DNA of 47,076 nucleotides from contig JALNWY010000005.1 of the NCBI GenBank assembly GCA_023230665.1, positions 1-47,076 on the forward strand, given 5' to 3'. The position numbers and the translations under genes are program-made. Below the pieces are notes generated by a model. That model was not told the origin of the DNA, did no database searches, and saw nothing but the letters and a program-made list of their open reading frames with translations. The stretch comes from Deltaproteobacteria bacterium. GTDB taxonomy: Bacteria; Desulfobacterota; Desulfomonilia; UBA1062. Position 1 is the first letter of the stretch. Every line of letters begins with the position of its first letter. Shown piece after piece: positions 41,693-47,076 of the stretch.

Positions 41693-42547
41693 TTGGAGAG
41701 TAACGAGGATGGCCAGGATAGCCTCAGTTATCTGAAACGGCTGTGGCTCCTGATGACGGGGGAGAAGTCCTCGCGGGACACCAAAGAAGAGATCGAGAAG
41801 ATCCTCGACGAGGTGGAGGAAAAGGGAATCATCGACGAAGAGCAGGGCGATATGATCCACAACATCATCGTTCTGAAGGATACGGTCGTCCGCGAGATCA
41901 TGGTGCCCAAGGGCGACATGGTGGCCTTGGAGGTTTCCACGCCGCTCGACGAGATTATCGAGGTCTTTGCCAGGGAGGGCTGCTCGAGGATTCCCATCTT
42001 TGAGGACAACCTGGACAACATCATCGGCGTGGTTCACGCAAATGACATCCTGAAATACTGGAACATACAGGAGCGCCCCGGGGATATCAGGGCCCTGCTG
42101 CACCCCCCGTATTTCGTGCCCGAAGGGAAGAAGCTCATCGATCTGCTGCAGGATTTCAGGCAGAAGCGCCCCAAGATGGCCATTGTGATCGACGAGTACG
42201 GCAACGTGGACGGTCTGCTCACCATTAGCGATGTGGTGGAGGAGATCATCGGAGACATCGTGGGAGAAGACGAGGCCGCAGGCGAAGAAGAGATCGTCCA
42301 GGAAGGCGAGGGGCTGTACTCCGTTGATCCCAGGCTTTCCATCGATGAGTTCTCAGAGAAGTTCGGCGTGGAGATCCCCGAGGGGAACTATGACACTATC
42401 GGCGGGTTCATCACCTGCCGGATGGAGAGAATACCTGAATCGGGAGAGACCATGGAGTACAACGGCGTGCTCTTCGAGATCGCCCAGGCCGACAAGAAAC
42501 GGATATCCAAACTCATGGTCCATCCTCCGGCAGGGACCGTATCTTGA
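41693..42547 (+). CDS. CorC/YbeX-like CBS-domain protein
   Basis: A 284-residue cytosolic protein with two CBS domains: DTVVREIMVPKGDMVALE and PRIPIFED-like SRIPIFEDNLDNIIGV, then RPKMAIVIDEYGNVDGLLT. A C-terminal CorC/HlyC domain follows (STIDEFSEKF-like SIDEFSEKFGVEIPEG, DTIGGFI). It lacks the DUF21 membrane domain, as does E. coli YbeX/CorC. It begins at TTG 41693 with AAGGAG upstream (no ATG is in frame nearby). The stop overlaps lnt as TTGA. The corC-lnt pair is conserved in Gammaproteobacteria too, and a role in envelope or magnesium/cobalt handling is inferred. Confidence 0.85.
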   Translation: MESNEDGQDSLSYLKRLWLLMTGEKSSRDTKEEIEKILDEVEEKGIIDEEQGDMIHNIIVLKDTVVREIMVPKGDMVALEVSTPLDEIIEVFAREGCSRIPIFEDNLDNIIGVVHANDILKYWNIQERPGDIRALLHPPYFVPEGKKLIDLLQDFRQKRPKMAIVIDEYGNVDGLLTISDVVEEIIGDIVGEDEAAGEEEIVQEGEGLYSVDPRLSIDEFSEKFGVEIPEGNYDTIGGFITCRMERIPESGETMEYNGVLFEIAQADKKRISKLMVHPPAGTVS

Positions 42548-44022
42548 GGAGGCTCATCCTTGCGTTGACCGCGGGAGTGCTCTATGCGATCGCCTTCCCG
42601 TCATATAACCTCTGGCCTCTGGCGTGGGTATGGGCTTATCCCCTGCTATATATCCTGGAGGACGCGCTCCCGGGCGAAAGGTTTCTCTACGGGATGGCAT
42701 CCGGCTTTGTCGCATGGGCGGGCATACTCTACTGGATCGCCTATGTGATGGAGACCTACGGGGGTATGGGGCTCTTCCCGGCCACACTCCTGCTGTTTGC
42801 GCTCCTGCTCTTTCTCTCGCTCTCCTTCGGGGTGTTCGCCTGGGCCGCAGGCGGGCTCATCCGTTCGCGATGGGCGTTTCTGACCATACCCGGGGTATGG
42901 GTCCTGCTGGAGCTTCTGCGCTCGTACGTGCCCTTCTCGGGATTTCCCTGGATGCTCGCGGGGTACTCCCAGTTCGCCTTCAAACCGCTGATCCAGATAG
43001 CGGAGATCGGAGGGGTCTACTTCATCAGCGGAATCGTGCTCATGGGAAACGTGGCACTCTACCAGCTCATCAAGAGCAGGGAGTATGCGCCCCTGCTCAT
43101 GGCCGGGGTTCTTGTCGCAGCGTGTGTGCTGTGGGGAGCCTGGCGGATGGAGAACCTTCCCGTCCAGGGAGATCCGATCAGGGCGGCCGTTGTCCAGGCC
43201 AATGTCCCCCAGGACCAGAAATGGAACCCGGAGATGGTCGCGCCCACTATCGAGACCTACGAGGGCCTCACCGCCGCTGCGGTGGAGCAGGGCGCCGGGC
43301 TCGTGGTATGGCCCGAGACCTCGTGCCCGTTCTATCTGTTCCGGCAGTGGGAATTCACCCCCCGGATCATGGACCTGAGCAGGTCGCATGATGCGAGGCT
43401 CCTGGTGGGAAGCCCTGCATTCGACGACGGGAGACACTACAACCGGATGTGGCTGCTCGAAAAAGGGCAGATCGAGGGATACTACGACAAGGTGCACCTG
43501 GTGCCCTTCGGGGAGTACCTGCCCCTGGCATACCTGATCGAGCCTTATTTCGGCAGCCTCACCGGCGGGGTGGGCAATTTTTCCCCGGCGCGCCAGGCAA
43601 GCCCCATCGGGGACATGGGGGTGCTCATCTGCTTTGAAAGCGTGTTTCCGGGCCTGACCAGGGACCTCTGCAATGCAGGCGCAACCTATCTGGTCAATGC
43701 CTCCAACGATGCCTGGTTCAAGACCTGGGCGACCCCGGAACAGCACCTCCAGATGGCGAGCTTCAGGGCTGTGGAGAGCAGGCGGTGGCTGCTCAGGCCG
43801 GTGAACCACGGGATATCCGCCATTGTCAGCCCGACAGGAGAGATTGTCGAAGAGATCGGGCTCCTCAAGGAGGGGGTGATCCTTGCGGACATTGCACCCA
43901 TCGAAGTGAAGACACTCTACACCAGATTCGGCCCATTGCTCGCCTTTGTCTGGGCCGGAGTTTCCCTCTTCTGCGTAATCCTTCGAAGAATCGACTCAAG
44001 CAGGGTTTCACTGCGGCATTGA
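42544..44022 (+). CDS. lnt: Apolipoprotein N-acyltransferase
   Basis: Lnt adds the third acyl chain to lipoproteins in the inner membrane. The 492-residue protein has about six N-terminal helices (WPLAWVWAYPLLYIL; LFPATLLLFALLLFLSL), then a nitrilase domain with the catalytic triad. That triad is Glu in VVWPETSC, Lys in YYDKVHLVPFGEY and Cys in VLICFESVFP. A last helix (FGPLLAFVWAGVSLFCVIL) closes it. The TTG start shares bases with the corC stop. Consistent with the lipoprotein signals in MshL and the PilF/PilW-like gene. Confidence 0.95.
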   Translation: MRRLILALTAGVLYAIAFPSYNLWPLAWVWAYPLLYILEDALPGERFLYGMASGFVAWAGILYWIAYVMETYGGMGLFPATLLLFALLLFLSLSFGVFAWAAGGLIRSRWAFLTIPGVWVLLELLRSYVPFSGFPWMLAGYSQFAFKPLIQIAEIGGVYFISGIVLMGNVALYQLIKSREYAPLLMAGVLVAACVLWGAWRMENLPVQGDPIRAAVVQANVPQDQKWNPEMVAPTIETYEGLTAAAVEQGAGLVVWPETSCPFYLFRQWEFTPRIMDLSRSHDARLLVGSPAFDDGRHYNRMWLLEKGQIEGYYDKVHLVPFGEYLPLAYLIEPYFGSLTGGVGNFSPARQASPIGDMGVLICFESVFPGLTRDLCNAGATYLVNASNDAWFKTWATPEQHLQMASFRAVESRRWLLRPVNHGISAIVSPTGEIVEEIGLLKEGVILADIAPIEVKTLYTRFGPLLAFVWAGVSLFCVILRRIDSSRVSLRH

Positions 44023-44050
44023 CAAGGCGCATCAGGGGTGTTAAAGGCTG

Positions 44051-45170
44051 ATGCCTATGGTTGAAGATTATCAGCAGACATGCGACCTTATCGAAGAAAA
44101 GATCTCTCATGTAAGAGGGTATCTTTGAAGTTCCTCACCAGGAAGAGCGCCTAGAAGAGCTGGAGTCAAAGCTCGCTGACCCCGGGATCTGGAAGGACCC
44201 GGCAAAGACGCGCGAGATCCAGTCCGAAAAATCACGCATCACCGATATCCTTGCCGGCTGGAAGAAAGTCACCTCCCTCTGGGACGACCTCCAGGTGCTG
44301 CTGGAGCTTGCCAGGGAAGACGAGCAGGCCGTATCGGCCGACATCGAGGAGACCATCTCCGCTCTCCAGAAGAACCTCAACGCGATCGAAAAGACCCATG
44401 TCCTCTCCGGGCGTGATGATCCCAACAGCGCGTTTCTGGAGATCCATGCCGGCGCCGGAGGGCTCGAGGCCCAGGACTGGGCTGAGATGCTGCTGCGCAT
44501 GTACCTGCGCTGGGCCGAGAAGGAGGGCTTCAAGACCAGGATCATCGACATTCTGGCCGACGAGGCAGCCGGGATCAAGAGTGCCACCATCGAGGTGGAA
44601 GGGCAGTGGGCGTTCGGCTACCTCAAGGGCGAGACCGGGGTTCACCGGCTCGTGCGCATCTCTCCCTTCGATTCCAACAGCAGGCGGCACACCTCGTTTG
44701 CCTCGGTCATGGTCACCCCGGAGGTGGATATGTCCGTGGATGTGAAGATCGATGAAAAAGACCTGCGGATCGACACCTACCGGTCGTCCGGCCACGGCGG
44801 GCAACACGTGAACAAAACAGACTCGGCCGTGAGGATCACGCACATTCCCACAGGCATCGTGGTGCAGTGCCAGAACGAACGCTCCCAGCACAAAAACAAG
44901 GCCTTTGCCATGAAACTGCTGGCCTCCAAGCTCTACGAGCTGGAAGAGGCCCGGCAGAAAGAGCGCCTGGACGAGTTCGCCAAGGAGAAAAAAGAGATCG
45001 CCTGGGGTTCGCAGATACGCTCCTACGTGCTCCAGCCCTACCAGATGGTCAAGGATCACCGGACAAACCTGGAGGCGGGGAATGTGGATGCGGTCCTGGA
45101 CGGGGAGATATCGGATTTTATGGACGCCTTTCTCGCCATGAACGCCATGGAGGGCAAAGAAGCACGATAG
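44051..45170 (+). CDS. prfB: Peptide chain release factor 2, with programmed +1 frameshift
   Basis: RF2 releases peptides at UGA and UAA. The gene starts at ATG 44051; a 25-codon zero frame ends ...RGYL at TGA 44126-44128, and the rest reads in the +1 frame from GAA at 44127. Together they give 372 residues. The downstream frame has SPFDSNSRRHTSFASV, a peptide-release GGQ in SSGHGGQHVNKTDSAVR, and THIPTGIVV. The open frame that begins at an internal ATG (44295) is the same +1 frame, not a separate gene. The arrangement is the known autoregulated prfB frameshift, not an assembly error. Confidence 0.95.
44115..44129 (+). promoter_or_regulatory. prfB programmed +1 frameshift site
   Basis: The slippery codon CTT (44123-44125) precedes the in-frame TGA (44126-44128). 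The Shine-Dalgarno-like stimulator is AGAGGG (44114-44119), close to the canonical AGGGGG, at the usual three-base distance (TAT intervening). The base after TGA is A rather than the common C. Confidence 0.85.
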
Positions 45171-45208
45171 GTGCGATACCAGGGTGCAGGAGCATCCGCA
45201 GATCCACC

Positions 45209-45352
45209 CCTGAGGTCGGATTGCTCCTCAAAGCGCCTGATTCCTGCGAGTTCATCGCCGCAATCGCCTTAGGATATCCTCAAAAGAAGGCCCTCGAGGC
45301 CCCTGGGCGCAAATCGATCGCCGAGCTTGTGTTCTTTCAGGAGATGAGGGAC
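45209..45352 (+). pseudogene. Nitroreductase C-terminal remnant
   Basis: In one frame the gap after prfB reads PEVGLLLKAPDSC then EFIAAIALGYPQKK and GRKSIAELVFFQEM. This matches the nitroreductase C-terminal pattern (LLgiPe...vvaxIalGYPxe...Rkpleeivh). There is no start codon, the catalytic N-terminal part is absent and the frame runs on into unrelated residues to 45496. It looks like the decayed 3' end of a flavin-dependent nitroreductase gene. The match was judged by eye. Confidence 0.5.
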
Positions 45353-45467
45353 AAAAAAACGAGCGCGCCCCCGCACCGGTTTGCCGATTTCTTCGAGCCC
45401 GATCATCCGTGTGCTCCCCTTGTGCTGCTTGACCTGCGGATCTATCACCTATATAGAAGAGCACCAT

Positions 45468-46622
45468 ATGCCCATAGAACGAATCGAGCTGCCTGATAAA
45501 GAGGTCATTGTGGTGGGGACCGCCCATGTTTCCCAGTCCTCGGTGGATGAAGTCCGCGCCGCCATACGCGAGCATCACCCCGATGAGGTGGCCATCGAGC
45601 TCTGCCAGAGCAGATTCGATGTGCTCATGAACCCCGGAGGCTGGCAGGACATGGACATCATCAGGGTCATCAAGGAAAAGAGGACCTCTTTTCTGCTTGC
45701 GAACCTCGTCATGGCCTCGTTCCAGAGGCGGATCGGAGAACGTTTCGGCGTGAAGCCCGGCGACGAGATGCGGGCCGCCATCGAGGAGGCTCAAAGTGCG
45801 GGAGTGCCGATCGCCCTCGTGGACAGACCGGTTCAGCTCACTCTACAGCGTGCCTGGAAGTCCCTGCGGATGTGGGGGAAGATCAAGCTCCTGTTTTCGT
45901 CATTGTATTCGATCCTGGCTGTGGATGAGATCAAAGAGGAAGAGATCGAGAGGCTCAAAGACAAGGACGCGCTCACCAGCACCATCGAGGAGGTCGCCAG
46001 ACAGGCCCCCACGGTCAAACTGGTGCTCATTGACGAGCGTGATGCCTACATGGCGCGCAGGATTGTCGATCTGAAAGGCAGGAAGGTCCTTGCAGTCGTG
46101 GGCGCGGGCCATATGAACGGCCTCATCGGGCAGATGAAGAACCCTGTCCGGGATATCGGCGCCCTGGAATATGTGCCTCAGGGGAAAAAGGGAATAGCCA
46201 GGTGGATCATCCCGCTTGCGATCCTGGTGCTCATCATTGCCGGGTTTTTTTTCGGCAGCCCCGAACAGGGCTATGAGATGGTCAAATGGTGGTTCCTGTG
46301 CAATGCCGTGTTCGCGGCCCTGGGGACCGCGATCGCCCTGGGCCATCCCGTGACCGTTCTGGTGGCCACCCTGGCTTCGCCCATCACGTCCCTGAACCCT
46401 ACCCTGGCGGCCGGGTGGTTTGCGGGGCTGAGCGAAGCATATATCAAGAGGCCCAAGGTATCGGATTTCGAGGCCATCCAGGATGACATCGTCCATTTCA
46501 CCGGCTGGTGGAAGAATCCCGTGGTCAGGATTCTGCTGGTGGTCATCCTGGCCAATCTGGGCAGCTCCATTGGAGCCATCGTGGCCATGCCCATTCTCGC
46601 AAAGATCGCCCTGAGCGGGTGA
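45468..46622 (+). CDS. TraB/PrgY-family membrane protein
   Basis: A 384-residue protein. The N-terminal domain has IVVGTAHVSQSSVDEV and GAGHMNGLIGQM, the GTxHxS and GxGH motifs of the TraB family. This family is named for a pheromone-shutdown protein but is widespread and possibly peptidase-like (related to the TIKI/EreA fold). The C-terminal 150 residues hold about four membrane helices (WIIPLAILVLIIAGFFFG; VTVLVATLASPITSL; VRILLVVILANLGSS). ATG 45468 has an AGAAGAG purine stretch upstream. It follows prfB and the nitroreductase remnant. Substrate unknown. Confidence 0.85.
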   Translation: MPIERIELPDKEVIVVGTAHVSQSSVDEVRAAIREHHPDEVAIELCQSRFDVLMNPGGWQDMDIIRVIKEKRTSFLLANLVMASFQRRIGERFGVKPGDEMRAAIEEAQSAGVPIALVDRPVQLTLQRAWKSLRMWGKIKLLFSSLYSILAVDEIKEEEIERLKDKDALTSTIEEVARQAPTVKLVLIDERDAYMARRIVDLKGRKVLAVVGAGHMNGLIGQMKNPVRDIGALEYVPQGKKGIARWIIPLAILVLIIAGFFFGSPEQGYEMVKWWFLCNAVFAALGTAIALGHPVTVLVATLASPITSLNPTLAAGWFAGLSEAYIKRPKVSDFEAIQDDIVHFTGWWKNPVVRILLVVILANLGSSIGAIVAMPILAKIALSG

Positions 46623-46705
46623 TGCGGCCGGGCTCGAAAGAGACGGCCTGGCCTTGCATCCCTTGGCGGGTTTCCTATTCTTATTCTTTAAGAGGACCGT
46701 TTCTT

Positions 46706-46751
46706 TGTCAGGATTTGAAAACAGGATGTCAGTGGGAAGATGTTTTTGTCA
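46706..46751 (+). repeat. Helically phased TGTCA repeats
   Basis: TGTCA occurs at 46706, 46727 and 46747, that is 21 and 20 bases apart (about two helical turns each). An inverted copy (TGACA) lies at 46781-46785. They sit about 82-127 bases upstream of the sigma-54 -24 element, the usual distance for enhancer-binding-protein sites. The motif is short, so part of this may be chance. Confidence 0.4.
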
Positions 46752-46831
46752 AAGGCTGTATTTTTTCCCACAGCGGCAGGTGACAGGTGGAGCGCGGAAT
46801 ATAACCTCTTGAATAAGCATCAGGTATGCCC

Positions 46832-46846
46832 TGGCACAGTACTTGC
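46832..46846 (+). promoter_or_regulatory. Sigma-54 (RpoN) promoter
   Basis: TGGCACAGTACTTGC matches the sigma-54 consensus TGGCAC-N5-TTGC exactly, with GG at 46833-46834 and GC at 46845-46846 in the invariant spacing. Transcription would start near 46858, leaving about an 80-base leader before the ATG at 46937. It is the only perfect match found in the window. Confidence 0.75.
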
Positions 46847-46936
46847 CGGCAACGACATGCTTTTTTGATAATGGTAATCTTTTCCCATGCAGAACCATGA
46901 GGGGTGTGCAAGACAGTGCTGGTGCAGGGAGGCGTT

Positions 46937-47076
46937 ATGGACAAGGCTGGTGCCGGATGGTTCGGCCATTCATCCATCATGAAGCAGCTGGATATCAATC
47001 CGGTTATGCACAGTCAGCTCATGGAATACGGAGACATGGGGGAGAATGCCTTTGATGTGTACACCCTCTATAAATC
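46937..47076 (+). CDS. Unknown protein, 3' partial
   Basis: An ORF open to the end of the window, 46 complete codons visible. It starts MDKAGAGWFGHSSIMKQL and continues with a polar, Met-rich segment that includes HSQLMEYGDMG and FDVYTLYK. GGGAGG lies 5 bases before the ATG, a good ribosome site. No signal peptide or known motif is seen. It is the only candidate gene downstream of the sigma-54 promoter. Confidence 0.6.
   Translation, partial: MDKAGAGWFGHSSIMKQLDINPVMHSQLMEYGDMGENAFDVYTLYK

Noticed and set aside
44295..45170. prfB as a truncated gene starting at an internal ATG
   Set aside because: The upstream zero frame with CTT-TGA and the AGAGGG stimulator joins it in the +1 frame, the known RF2 arrangement.
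1..47076. CRISPR array, IS element, prophage or integron
   Set aside because: No regularly spaced repeats, transposase or integrase motifs, or att-like duplications next to the tRNA were seen.

Overview
The window reads as chromosomal DNA of a GC-rich Gram-negative bacterium. It encodes a secretin, an Lnt apolipoprotein acyltransferase, several lipoprotein signals and many c-di-GMP and two-component regulators. The mix of an MSHA-like pilus, HDOD and PilZ proteins, a REC-GGDEF protein, a TraB-family protein and a near-consensus sigma-54 promoter suggests Desulfobacterota (former Deltaproteobacteria). That placement is an inference from gene content, not from a marker tree. No phage, IS element or CRISPR array was seen, and almost all of the DNA is coding.

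Layout. 1-4.8 kb: housekeeping genes (pgeF fragment, coaE, proC) with a TPR protein, a LOG-family protein and a PHP phosphoesterase. 4.8-15.9 kb (minus strand): a ten-gene MSHA-like type IV pilus operon. In transcription order it encodes a PilW-like minor prepilin, a large PilX/PilY1-like fusion, a likely major prepilin, the MshE-type ATPase, the MshG-type platform protein, a second prepilin, MshI/J/K-like inner-membrane proteins and the MshL secretin. 16.2-20.2 kb: a membrane TPR protein, a PPP-type phosphatase, a J-domain protein and a convergent REC-GGDEF protein. 20.4-24.9 kb: a tight signalling operon of HDOD protein, hybrid histidine kinase, a response regulator with a phosphoacceptor-less HisKA-like tail, a single-domain response regulator and a universal stress protein. 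24.9-27.3 kb (minus): two unknown proteins, an EndoIII-related glycosylase and an enoyl-CoA hydratase. 27.5-33.9 kb: xseA-xseB, an aminotransferase, engB, a DUF2279-like protein (minus) and mnmG. 33.9-41.5 kb (minus): moxR, a VWA gene, tRNA-Arg(CCG), rlmN, a COG2187-like kinase, a PHP protein, a COG0645-like P-loop protein, a PilF/PilW-like TPR lipoprotein and a PilZ protein. 41.7-47.1 kb: corC-lnt, prfB with its programmed frameshift, a nitroreductase remnant, a TraB-family gene, and a sigma-54 promoter driving an ORF that runs off the window.

How it fits together. The pilus ATPase keeps two MshEN-type c-di-GMP-binding repeats. A diguanylate cyclase (GGEEF with I-site) and a PilZ receptor are encoded nearby, so c-di-GMP control of this pilus is a reasonable model. 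All four surface-directed pilin-domain proteins carry DxDxDG-like (EF-hand-like) loops of varying quality, and one joins a pilin-like N-terminus to a PilY1-like VWA/beta-propeller. Together these suggest a calcium-tuned MSHA-like pilus with a pilin-anchored tip protein, which is the best candidate in the window for an undescribed system. The second theme is a phosphorelay-like operon in which one regulator has lost the HisKA histidine.

Limits: all assignments come from reading motifs by eye. Starts were chosen from Shine-Dalgarno (SD) spacing, overlaps and family knowledge, and no database search was possible.
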